7,455 bases of DNA. Source: Merdivivens faecigallinarum. GTDB lineage: Bacteria; Bacteroidota; Bacteroidia; Bacteroidales; UBA932. Shown one piece after another: positions 1 through 5,930 of this stretch. The notes beneath the pieces were generated by a model. That model searched no databases, had not been told where the DNA came from, and worked only from the letters and a program-made list of their open reading frames with translations. How positions within the stretch are numbered: position 1 is the stretch's first letter; each line of letters begins with the position of its first letter. A program made the translations under genes and the position numbers. The DNA is taken from positions 1 to 7,455 of the forward strand of contig JADILY010000030.1 of the NCBI GenBank assembly GCA_017695055.1, written 5' to 3'.

Positions 1-183
1 ATACTATGCCGAGCCATGAATAACGAGAGGCTAAAACTTCAAGGATACCCTTGCCTCGTGGACTTATATGTCAAATTGCATCAGCACTAAGGAACCGCCG
101 TATGCCGAACGGCACGTACGGTGGTGTGAGAGGTCGGAAAACGAAAGTAGGAAGAAAACTACTTCGTTTTCCTCCTACTCGAT
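1..183 (+). mobile_element. Group II intron, 3' end only
   Basis: This is the last part of a group II self-splicing intron (a retroelement ribozyme); the 5' part and most of any maturase gene lie outside the window. What is visible is a domain V hairpin at about 95-124, a domain VI arm at about 136-172 (GGAAAACGAA...AGTAG pairing with CTACTTCGTTTTCC), and an intron end at CTACTCGAT, finishing in the expected A-pyrimidine at 182-183. A177 lies seven bases from that end, where the branch-point A is expected. The reading frame of the maturase end is unclear. The frame at 2-19 reads YYAEP then stop, and frame 1 is open from 1 to 90, so no CDS is called. The 3' exon begins at about 184 and leads into the ECF sigma operon 106 bases further on. 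The exact splice site is inferred from pattern, not tested. Confidence 0.85.
95..124 (+). ncRNA. Group II intron domain V
   Basis: This is the catalytic hairpin of the ribozyme. Eight pairs join 95-102 to 117-124, a two-base bulge (CG, 115-116) follows, then four pairs join 103-106 to 111-114, closed by the loop GAAC (107-110). The lower stem carries the CGC catalytic triad at 96-98, with its middle G in a G-U pair (G97-T122), as is typical of domain V. The two-base bulge, where metal ions bind, is in the normal place. The fold was worked out by hand pairing. Confidence 0.85.
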
Positions 184-289
184 TAAATAATTGTATGTTT
201 TTTTTACTTTATGTGTCGTTATGCGTATATTAGTTAAAGTTTGCAAATGATTTCGCGATTATGCTTATAATATTCTTATTTTAAGTGAA

Positions 290-835
290 ATGAAAATATT
301 GAGCGATGCATATCTGATGCGTTTGTTGTCTGATGGATATCAATGGCCTATGCCTGTTTTGCTTAAACGGTATGGAAATATGGTGTACCGCCTCGTCTAC
401 CGAATTTTGCAAGACAGCGATGAGGTCGATGATATTGCACAGGAAGTCTTTGTCAAGGTATGGATGAAAGCTGCGGATTATGATGAAAAATACAAATTGT
501 CGACATGGATTTACCATATAGCCTATAATCTTTCCGTGGACCGTCTGCGTGAACTTGACCGGAAAGCGGTCTTTGAATCGGAGTACGGCGTGTTTTCGGA
601 TGATTCCCTTGATTTTGAGGATCCCACAGTCAAGGATGATTTCAGAAAATTACTGAAAATTGTTTTGTCAAAACTGACACCTTCGCAGAGGGGCGTGTTC
701 TGTCTTTCGGAACTTGAGGGCCTGTCTTATAAAGAAATTTCATATATTACAGGTATGACATACGATTCAATAAAGAGCAATTTGTATTTAGCCAGAAAAA
801 ATATTAGAAACATATTGCAGAGGAGGTATAAATGA
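290..835 (+). CDS. ECF-family RNA polymerase sigma factor
   Basis: This 181-residue protein is of normal length for an extracytoplasmic-function (group 4) sigma factor, which directs RNA polymerase to a small set of promoters. Region 2 spans about residues 23-88: DEVDDIAQEVFVKVW (44-58) is the core-binding helix, and STWIYHIAYNLSVDRLRE (71-88) is the -10 recognition part. Region 4 (about 118-178) starts LTPSQRGVF and contains the helix-turn-helix GLSYKEISYITGMTYDSIKSN, which reads the -35. There is no region 1 or 3. The start at 290 fits; no clear Shine-Dalgarno precedes it, as is common in this phylum. A TTTG at 240-243 may be a -33 element, but no good -7 follows, so the gene could have a sigma-specific promoter. 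It overlaps the next gene by four bases (ATGA), so the two are translationally coupled. The intron end lies 106 bases upstream. Confidence 0.93.
   Translation: MKILSDAYLMRLLSDGYQWPMPVLLKRYGNMVYRLVYRILQDSDEVDDIAQEVFVKVWMKAADYDEKYKLSTWIYHIAYNLSVDRLRELDRKAVFESEYGVFSDDSLDFEDPTVKDDFRKLLKIVLSKLTPSQRGVFCLSELEGLSYKEISYITGMTYDSIKSNLYLARKNIRNILQRRYK
821..826 (+). promoter_or_regulatory. Shine-Dalgarno AGGAGG inside the sigma gene
   Basis: AGGAGG ends five bases before the ATG at 832 and eight bases before the alternative ATG at 835. It lies within the final codons of the sigma gene (Arg-Arg-Tyr-Lys). Strong Shine-Dalgarno sequences are uncommon in Bacteroidetes, so it may help couple translation of the second gene, or it may simply be a by-product of two AGG arginine codons. 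Confidence 0.5.
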
Positions 836-1194
836 TGGATTATGAGGAATTCATAAAGAAGATGAGGGAAACGGATCCGGTATTTCCGAAATCTTTGGTA
901 AAGTCATTGTTGAAAGAGATGCGCAGACAAAGTATGACGGAAGATGTGTCGTGGCGTATGGCGTTTTACCGCTTTACTGTTTCAGCTGTCTGTGCGGTGC
1001 TTACAGTGTCTTTGGCCCTGCTTTTTTACTCCGGACAGAGAGTCCGGGTTGGAAAACCATTGTATGTGTCGCAGTCTGGGATGCCGGCTGTCTTCTATTC
1101 TGAGAAGTATTTGCCGGAAAACTCCGTCCAGCTTGAAATACGTTTGGATACTTATAAGAAAAAATTAATTTTTTTACAGAATGAAAAAAAATAG
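832..1194 (+). CDS. Small single-pass membrane protein, candidate anti-sigma factor
   Basis: This 120-residue protein has no family I can name. It has a charged N-terminal part (1-45, predicted cytoplasmic), one hydrophobic segment at about 46-66 (rich in V, A, L, S) and a C-terminal part of about 54 residues predicted to be periplasmic. That is the architecture of membrane anti-sigma factors, and it directly follows and overlaps an ECF sigma gene, so binding the sigma factor is the natural inference. No zinc-binding His-Cys-Cys anti-sigma signature is present, and it is much shorter than RseA or FecR-type proteins. The start could be ATG 832 or ATG 835; 832 gives the classic ATGA overlap. 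Its last 14 bases overlap the third gene, pointing to one polycistronic transcript. Confidence 0.75.
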   Translation: MMDYEEFIKKMRETDPVFPKSLVKSLLKEMRRQSMTEDVSWRMAFYRFTVSAVCAVLTVSLALLFYSGQRVRVGKPLYVSQSGMPAVFYSEKYLPENSVQLEIRLDTYKKKLIFLQNEKK

Positions 1195-2215
1195 ATTATT
1201 GTGTTTTATCGCAGCAATGGTGGCTGTTTTGTTTTTGGATGTTTCGTGCGCTGAGGATTATTATTATGTAACTACGGATATTAGTCATACGGATAGGGTA
1301 CATAGAAAGGTATTTCTCTCCGATACTGCCATACTTAATGATTTCAGGGCAAATGGGTGGAAGGTGTCGGAAGCAGGCGGACAGGATTCATCTTTTTTTA
1401 TTAAAGGAAATGACAACAGATATAAGGCCGCGGCTACGTGCATCTCGGGCAAACCGGATTCCCTGGGTCTTTTTTTCATACCCGGGATACGGGAAAAAAT
1501 CGATAAGCATTTCAAGTGGTTTACTACTGAATACGTTTATTCGGCTTATTTTCCTAAATGCGAATTGCCTGTTCTTCCGATAGAAGAATTTATCGATTTG
1601 CAGGATAGGAACATTTGGTTGAGAGGCGAAGGAATGGATCCTGCCATGAGCGGCTATGAGATTTTTTATCAACTTGACGATATAAATAATGATTTTTTGA
1701 AGTGGTATGCGTATTCTTGCCTTGAATTCGATCTCGATTTGTTCATGCCTTATGTAGACAAAAAGATGGCAGATTCGTTGGTGAAGAATAAGGCGGACAT
1801 ATTTTCGCAAGTTGTGTTATCCGATATATCCGGCTCGGCAGATCCCGAATATTTCAGCGATATTGCGGATGAATATTTCGACTGTTCATATTTCAATGGA
1901 CTGTATGAAACGCATAAACAGGTGATTGACAGTCTTTATAATGCGACAGAGGAGCAGGCTCTCGAAAAATTTTCCTCGTATTGGTATTTTTCTGTAAAGA
2001 TGCCAGGGAAGATAGTTTCAACGGACGCGAAACAGTGCGATGGGAAAACTGCCTTGTGGTACGTTTATCCTATCAGGATGATAGACGGGCCGATGAAGAT
2101 TGAGGCGGTTTCCGTTAAAACGAATATATGGGCCTGTGCCGTAAGTGCAATTGTCATTGGTTTGGCCGTTTATTCGATTTTAAGAAAATCCGGTCCGCGG
2201 TGCAGACGGAGTTAA
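1181..2215 (+). CDS. Exported protein of the ECF operon with C-terminal membrane anchor
   Basis: This 344-residue protein is of unknown function. Residues 1-22 form a signal peptide (KKNR then a hydrophobic stretch) ending at VSC, so Cys23 could be lipidated. The lipobox is poor (Asp at -3), although the following AED fits the acidic signal seen after Bacteroidetes lipoprotein cysteines. The middle, about 24-310, is acidic and rich in Tyr, Phe and Asp and should be extracytoplasmic. Residues 316-334 form a hydrophobic segment followed by a basic tail (RK..PRCRR), giving an N-out, C-in topology. The stretch before that segment (MPGKIVSTDAKQCDGKTALW, about 274-293) recalls the beta-sandwich of LppM-like domains, but only loosely. 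It overlaps the candidate anti-sigma gene by 14 bases and is the last operon gene before the hairpin at 2271. It could be the sensor or the effector of the module. Confidence 0.8.
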   Translation: MKKNRLLCFIAAMVAVLFLDVSCAEDYYYVTTDISHTDRVHRKVFLSDTAILNDFRANGWKVSEAGGQDSSFFIKGNDNRYKAAATCISGKPDSLGLFFIPGIREKIDKHFKWFTTEYVYSAYFPKCELPVLPIEEFIDLQDRNIWLRGEGMDPAMSGYEIFYQLDDINNDFLKWYAYSCLEFDLDLFMPYVDKKMADSLVKNKADIFSQVVLSDISGSADPEYFSDIADEYFDCSYFNGLYETHKQVIDSLYNATEEQALEKFSSYWYFSVKMPGKIVSTDAKQCDGKTALWYVYPIRMIDGPMKIEAVSVKTNIWACAVSAIVIGLAVYSILRKSGPRCRRS

Positions 2216-2270
2216 CTCGGGGCAATGTTTCATTTTGGCCTGTATGGGGATATCCCATGCCGAAAACAGG

Positions 2271-2308
2271 AAAGAGGATACGCTTGAATATCCAAGTGTA
2301 CCCTCTTT
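2271..2308. terminator. Bidirectional terminator hairpin between convergent genes
   Basis: Arms 2271-2286 and 2293-2308 pair over 16 positions with one G-U pair and one A-C mismatch, around a six-base loop (AATATC). The A-rich and T-rich bases at the stem ends (AAAG, CTTT) give short T runs on either strand. It lies between the end of the ECF operon (2215) and the stop of the opposing gene (2332), so it probably serves both. Confidence 0.75.
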
Positions 2309-2331
2309 CGCTTTATTGCTACAAGCATTTG

Positions 2332-4113
2332 CTATTCGGCAAATGCTATTATCTCGCCTTTGGCCACATTGTCGCCCTGTTTTGCACAGATAGCCACAAT
2401 CTTGCCGTCGAAACCAGGAATTACTTCTTCCATGCCATAATATGCCTGGACGTAGCACATAGGTTTGTCGGCTTCAACCTTTGTGCCGATATTAGGTGCC
2501 GTAGATGCATCGTCTACATCTATCTGCCATATTACCTGACCCTTTACAGGAGCCTGCACAGGTTTTGCGTTAGGGTATTTTTCGGTAATTTTTTCTATAT
2601 CGAACTTAGGCATTTCGACTACAGGCCTTGTGATGACAATCGGTGCGCCGGCTTTGGCCCTTGCAGCTTCGAGGTCTTTCTTGAACCTTTCTTCAGCTAT
2701 GCCGCTCTTGTAATCGAGATACTGCCTCTCGTGCATTGCATATTCGAAGAGTTCTTCGTCGTCTTCGCCGAAGTCCCAGCCCCTTTCCTGCATGTCTTTC
2801 CTGTACTTGTCGAGCTCGTTAGGGAAGGCGTCCTGAGGGTTGCCGGTGTAGAATTCAAGGCCTTTGCTCTTGGCAAGTTCAACGATTTCAGGAGCAAGAG
2901 GTCCAGGAAGTTTTCCGGTTTTGCCGAGAATCATGTTCCATGTATCCTTGTCTATGGTAGTCCAGCGAGGCTGTCCTTTGAGCGTATTCATGAGGTTCAT
3001 GAGCGCCGTATTCTTGACATACTGGCTGAAAGGAGTTACCAATGGCGGATAACCCAGTCTCGGCCATACATACTCGACTTCCTTGAAGAGCAATACCATA
3101 AGGTTGTCAAGAGTGAGTTCTGGCTTGCCCTGGTTCTTCAGTGACAGGTTTATGGCTCCGTGGAATCCTTTCAGGTCGGCCATCATTGAGCCCATCATGC
3201 CTCCTGGAAGTCCGCAGCCTACGAGGAGGGAACTCATCTTGGAGTTGCCTTTGTCTATCCAATAGCCGAGGAAGTCGTCTATGAATGACTGTGTCAGCCT
3301 TCTGACTTCCATGTATGCGTCCATGTTAAGGTCTTTTACGAGGAAGCCGTCGGCTTTCATCATTTCACGGATTGTGATTACGTCCGGGTGAACCTTGCCC
3401 CATGACAGCGGTTCTACCGCAACATCAAGGTAGTCCGCACCGGCACGGGCAACTTCGAGCATGGAAGCCGGAGAAAATCCAGGGCCCGTATGGCCGTGGT
3501 ACTGGACTGGCATGTTAGGATATTTCTTCTTGATGGCGGCCACGAGTTTTGCCAATGCGGTAGGGCGGCCTATTCCGGCCATGTCCTTAAGGCAGATTTC
3601 ATCGCAACCGTATTCGACAACTTTGTCTACGATGTCCATGTAGTATTCGACCGTGTGGATCGGGGAGTGGGTGATGGACAGGGCTACCTGGGAAATCATT
3701 CCGCCTTTCTTGGCGTATTCTACAGAAAGTCTGAGGTTCCTGTGGTCGTTAAGTCCGCAGAACGATCTGGAAATGTTGGTTCCCTGTTTTGCTTTTACCT
3801 TGTACATCAATTCGCGGACGTCTGCCGGAACCGGGAACATCCTGAGCGCATTGAGACCTCTTTCGAGCATGTGTGTCTGGATGCCTACCTTGTTGAAAGG
3901 CGCAGTCCATTCACGGACGGCCCTGTTCGGGTTCTGTCCGAAAAGCAGGTTTACCTGTTCGAAAGCTCCTCCGTTCGTCTCGACCCTGTCGAAACATCCC
4001 ATGTCGATTATGGCTGGAGCGACTTCTTTAAGCTGGTGGACCATAGGGACATATTTTCCCGATGATTGCCACATGTCCCTATAAACGAGGGAGAATTTTA
4101 TTTCACGTGCCAT
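2332..4113 (-). CDS. Carboxyltransferase-subunit homologue (OadA/PycB-like) lacking the biotin lysine
   Basis: This 593-residue protein has the order of oxaloacetate decarboxylase alpha or pyruvate carboxylase subunit B: an HMGL-like TIM barrel (about 1-270), a conserved carboxylase domain (about 290-470), a charged linker, and a biotinyl-like hammerhead (about 515-593). The metal ligands of the carboxyltransferase are kept: Asp13 in YRDMWQS, Lys176 in CLKDMAG, and His206 and His208 in YHGHTG. Substrate-binding-type Arg85 and Arg116 are also present. Other hallmark residues differ. The family RDAHQS reads RDMWQS, HTHDTSG reads HGHTGPG, and SGGTSQP reads SWGKVHP, so the catalytic Thr is Lys240. 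EAMKM reads QAYYGM, so the biotin lysine is Tyr559. No biotin carboxylase or Na+-pump subunit lies nearby. Databases may label it oxaloacetate decarboxylase, but biotin chemistry looks unlikely; a metal-dependent lyase or aldol-type reaction is possible. The stop is TAG, and the start at 4113 fits the family N-terminus. Confidence 0.9.
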   Translation of the reverse strand: MAREIKFSLVYRDMWQSSGKYVPMVHQLKEVAPAIIDMGCFDRVETNGGAFEQVNLLFGQNPNRAVREWTAPFNKVGIQTHMLERGLNALRMFPVPADVRELMYKVKAKQGTNISRSFCGLNDHRNLRLSVEYAKKGGMISQVALSITHSPIHTVEYYMDIVDKVVEYGCDEICLKDMAGIGRPTALAKLVAAIKKKYPNMPVQYHGHTGPGFSPASMLEVARAGADYLDVAVEPLSWGKVHPDVITIREMMKADGFLVKDLNMDAYMEVRRLTQSFIDDFLGYWIDKGNSKMSSLLVGCGLPGGMMGSMMADLKGFHGAINLSLKNQGKPELTLDNLMVLLFKEVEYVWPRLGYPPLVTPFSQYVKNTALMNLMNTLKGQPRWTTIDKDTWNMILGKTGKLPGPLAPEIVELAKSKGLEFYTGNPQDAFPNELDKYRKDMQERGWDFGEDDEELFEYAMHERQYLDYKSGIAEERFKKDLEAARAKAGAPIVITRPVVEMPKFDIEKITEKYPNAKPVQAPVKGQVIWQIDVDDASTAPNIGTKVEADKPMCYVQAYYGMEEVIPGFDGKIVAICAKQGDNVAKGEIIAFAE

Positions 4114-4148
4114 TTTTTATAATTATGTATTGTAATTGTCTTCAGCGC

Positions 4149-4164
4149 GCATGGTTTTCCATGC
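4149..4164 (-). promoter_or_regulatory. 5'-leader hairpin of the carboxyltransferase-like gene
   Basis: GCATGG and CCATGC pair perfectly around a four-base loop (TTTT on the + strand, AAAA in the transcript). The hairpin lies between the predicted -7 element at 4179-4186 and the start codon at 4113, so it would be in the leader RNA. No T run follows it, so it is not a usual terminator. Its role is unknown. Confidence 0.4.
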
Positions 4165-4178
4165 AAAATTTAATCCCA

Positions 4179-4186
4179 CAAATATA
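4179..4186 (-). promoter_or_regulatory. -7 element (TATATTTG) for the carboxyltransferase-like gene
   Basis: Read on the - strand this is TATATTTG, an exact match to the Bacteroides TAnnTTTG element. It would place the transcript start near 4172, giving a leader of roughly 60 bases. No good TTTG element is seen 19 bases upstream, so the call rests on the -7 alone. Confidence 0.45.
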
Positions 4187-4267
4187 GGCAATATTATTCC
4201 AATACGGTTATCCGGAAGCGGAAAAATTGCCGTCGTAGGAAAATTTTTTGGAGGTTGTCAGATTTTT

Positions 4268-4298
4268 TTTGGTTCGAATGAAAAAATGTGTATCTTTG
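4268..4298 (+). promoter_or_regulatory. Promoter of tRNA-His
   Basis: A -33 TTTG (4268-4271) and a -7 TATCTTTG (4291-4298) are separated by 19 bases, matching the Bacteroides housekeeping promoter. The tRNA begins 28 bases after the -7 box. Confidence 0.75.
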
Positions 4299-4326
4299 TA
4301 GTCCCTTTCAGGATTGAAAGGAAAAT

Positions 4327-4401
4327 GGTGCCTGTAGTTCAGTTGGTTAGAGCGTCAGATTGTGGTTCTGAATGTCGTGGGTTCGAGTCCCACCCGGCAC
4401 C
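4327..4401 (+). tRNA. tRNA-His (anticodon GTG)
   Basis: The cloverleaf is complete: acceptor GTGCCTG (4328-4334), D arm GTTC...GAGC, anticodon stem CAGA/TCTG with loop TTGTGGT, and T arm GTGGG/CCCAC with loop TTCGAGT. The extra 5' G at 4327 and C73 at 4401 are the tRNA-His identity pair (G-1:C73). CCA is not encoded. One acceptor pair is mismatched: position 6 (T) faces position 67 (C). Confidence 0.95.
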
Positions 4402-4406
4402 CTGGG

Positions 4407-4446
4407 AAACGGGGTACTGTCCGTAAAGGCCGGCCCCGTTTTTTTT
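4407..4446 (+). terminator. Terminator after tRNA-His
   Basis: AAACGGGG (4407-4414) pairs perfectly with CCCCGTTT (4434-4441), followed by a run of T (4438-4446). This is a standard intrinsic terminator shape with a rather long loop of 19 bases, in which short TAC/GTA pairing is also possible. Confidence 0.8.
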
Positions 4447-4479
4447 GTTTGTTAATTTGAGTTATAATTAAAACGGAAA

Positions 4480-5208
4480 ATGAGACGTTTGTTTTTTTTG
4501 CTCTCCATCGTCATCTGTTCGGCGGTGTCGGCTTGCAGTTTTTTGGAAAATAAGGATTTTGTAGCGGCAGAAGTCACTTTTGAAGATATCTCTTTCGATA
4601 CTACCGGTTTCATATCCTCCGTTCCATACTCTTTCGAAGGAGGCATAGCCGTTTTTGCCAATAATTTCCAGTCTGAATACGGAAGCTATGAAGGTTTTGC
4701 ATTTTCATGTCTGAATGATACCGAAACCCCGGGGATAGTCAATCAGTTCAGCGTTTATGGAAATGGCGGGTGCGATGGGTCGTCGAATTTTGCCGTTTAC
4801 TATTATAATACGTTCGAGTCGCAGCTGGAAGGCAGGAAAATAATATTTTCGGACGATATCAGAGTGAATCTCGAGTCCGTGTGCGTTACGAATTCGACTT
4901 ATGTCGCGCTGGACATGCTCAACGGTTCCGATTTCAGTAAAAAATTCGGTCCGGGCGACTGGTTCCTCCTTACGGTAAAGGCGGTCTGTGCAGATGGCAG
5001 TGAAAAATCCGTGGAATATTATCTTGCTGATTTCAGGGATGGAAAATCCTACGTCTGCAACAGCTGGACGGAAATAGACCTGAGCAGCATGACGGATGTG
5101 TTGTATCTGGACTTTGTCCTTACCTCTTCGGACAGCGGCGAATACGGAATGAACACTCCGGCATATTTCTGTCTTGACAATCTCAAATTCCGTTACAGGA
5201 AATATTAG
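4480..5208 (+). CDS. DUF4465-like outer-membrane lipoprotein
   Basis: This 242-residue protein has an N-terminal lipoprotein signal: MRRLFFLLSIVICS, then VSAC, with Cys19 as the lipidated residue. The rest resembles the DUF4465 family of Bacteroidetes cell-surface proteins. Family-like stretches are GFAFSCLNDTETPG (72-85), VTNSTYVAL (136-144), KKFGPGDWFLL (154-164), YYLADFRDG (180-188), WTEIDLSS (196-203) and SSDSGEYGMNTPAYFCLDNL (216-235). The fold is expected to be an all-beta jelly roll. From memory, some DUF4465 relatives occur in Bacteroides vitamin B12 uptake loci, but no TonB-dependent transporter is present here, so no ligand can be named. The gene lies 33 bases after the tRNA-His terminator T run, and no clear promoter of its own was found. 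A hairpin at 5212-5246 follows it. Confidence 0.85.
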   Translation: MRRLFFLLSIVICSAVSACSFLENKDFVAAEVTFEDISFDTTGFISSVPYSFEGGIAVFANNFQSEYGSYEGFAFSCLNDTETPGIVNQFSVYGNGGCDGSSNFAVYYYNTFESQLEGRKIIFSDDIRVNLESVCVTNSTYVALDMLNGSDFSKKFGPGDWFLLTVKAVCADGSEKSVEYYLADFRDGKSYVCNSWTEIDLSSMTDVLYLDFVLTSSDSGEYGMNTPAYFCLDNLKFRYRKY

Positions 5209-5211
5209 AAA

Positions 5212-5246
5212 CTGTTTGAAATTTTCTGAGAAAAAATTTTAAACAG
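5212..5246 (+). terminator. Hairpin after the DUF4465-like gene
   Basis: CTGTTTGAAATTTT (5212-5225) pairs with AAAATTTTAAACAG (5233-5246) over 14 positions with one G-U pair and a seven-base loop. It starts four bases after the stop codon. No T run follows, but the T-rich stem ends and the position suggest a terminator or an RNA-stabilising 3' end. Confidence 0.65.
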
Positions 5247-5336
5247 CTTCGCAGGGTTACGGGGCCTGGCGGTTTATCGGTTTGCCTTGGTTTGTCCCGT
5301 TTTGCCTTTGTTATCTATGTTGCTTGTGATAAAAAT

Positions 5337-5367
5337 TTTGCAACTAAATAAATTGTGCTTATCTTTG
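5337..5367 (+). promoter_or_regulatory. Promoter of tRNA-Ala
   Basis: TTTG (5337-5340) and TATCTTTG (5360-5367) are 19 bases apart. Both the -7 sequence and the spacing are identical to the tRNA-His promoter. Confidence 0.75.
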
Positions 5368-5394
5368 CATCCGCTTTGAATGCAATAAGGCAAT

Positions 5395-5468
5395 GGGGGT
5401 ATAGCTCAGTTGGCTAGAGCATCTGCCTTGCAAGCAGAGGGTCGTCGGTTCGACTCCGACTATCTCCA
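5395..5468 (+). tRNA. tRNA-Ala (anticodon TGC)
   Basis: The cloverleaf is complete: acceptor GGGGGTA paired with TATCTCC, D arm GCTC...GAGC, anticodon stem CTGCC/GGCAG-type with loop CTTGCAA, and T arm GTCGG/CCGAC. The G3-U70 pair that specifies alanine is present (G5397 with T5465), and the discriminator base is A5468. CCA is not encoded. Confidence 0.96.
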
Positions 5469-5478
5469 CGGATGATTT

Positions 5479-5508
5479 CAGGCAGTTACGCGAAAGCGTG
5501 GCTGCCTG
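5479..5508 (+). terminator. Hairpin terminator after tRNA-Ala
   Basis: CAGGCAGTTACGC (5479-5491) pairs with GCGTGGCTGCCTG (5496-5508) over 13 positions, two of them T-G, closed by a GAAA tetraloop. The T run behind it is short (TTT, 5509-5511), so termination may be partial. Confidence 0.65.
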
Positions 5509-5616
5509 TTTCCGTATCTGAGCATGGCGGTTCCGCTGGTCCTTATTTTCCACCCCACAGCCATCTGGTTTCTTTGTAAGTTGTTAATAGTCAATAATTT
5601 GTAAAAATACGAACTG

Positions 5617-5647
5617 GCTTTGGGTACTTCACGACATACCCAAAAGC
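5617..5647. repeat. Hairpin TTTGGGTA/TACCCAAA
   Basis: GCTTTGGGTA (5617-5626) pairs with TACCCAAAAGC (5637-5647) around a ten-base loop, with a single bulged A. No T run of note follows on either strand, so it could be a weak terminator, an operator or a recombination site. Confidence 0.55.
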
Positions 5648-5720
5648 AGGGCTTATTTTGTTAATTTGTTGATTATTAGTAGTTTGTGAAAGTATCGGAT
5701 GGACATGGGGTGGGGCTCGC

Positions 5721-5811
5721 CCTGAAAAAGTTTACTGTCCCGTCCTGAAAAATTTTACAGTCTCGTCCAAAAACTTTACCGTCCTGCCCTGAAAAAGGTT
5801 CGGCACGGCGC
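5721..5811. repeat. Degenerate 21-23 bp tandem repeat, about 3.5 copies
   Basis: Units start at 5721 (CCTGAAAAAGTTTACTGTCC...), 5744 (CCTGAAAAATTTTACAGTCT...), 5767 (CCAAAAACTTTACCGTCC..., two bases shorter) and 5788 (CCTGAAAAAGG..., then diverging). The core is CCTGAAAAAnTTTACnGTCC. The changes between units do not keep a reading frame, so the repeat is not protein-coding. Confidence 0.75.
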
Positions 5812-5930
5812 ACGTATTTCCGCGAGAAATGGTTTATGGATTCCCGCGGGGATGTTTTCCGGTTTGCGGATATTGGGATTCCGCTATTTTTTCTTCCGAA
5901 AATAAAGCGAAATTTGCTATTCAATACTCC

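Noticed and set aside
51..233. 60-codon + strand reading frame over the intron end
   Set aside because: It runs through domain V and VI of the group II intron, which are RNA structure; such frames are commonly mis-annotated as proteins.
2128..3144. 338-codon + strand reading frame
   Set aside because: It is antisense to the carboxyltransferase-like gene, rich in Cys, Phe and Tyr, and resembles no family.
4136..4426. 96-codon + strand frame across tRNA-His
   Set aside because: It spans the promoter and whole of tRNA-His, so it cannot be a real gene.
5278..5317. Two imperfect 20-bp direct repeats (CGGTTTGCCTTGG.. and CGTTTTGCCTTTG..)
   Set aside because: Only about 14 of 20 positions match in T/G-rich sequence, which chance can explain.
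5359..5553. - strand frame containing VGVEPTTLCLQGRCSSQLSYTP
   Set aside because: It is the antisense of tRNA-Ala; this peptide is a familiar false annotation over alanine tRNA genes.
5676..5924. 82-codon - strand frame
   Set aside because: Much of it is translated from the degenerate tandem repeat, and the indels between units do not keep the frame.
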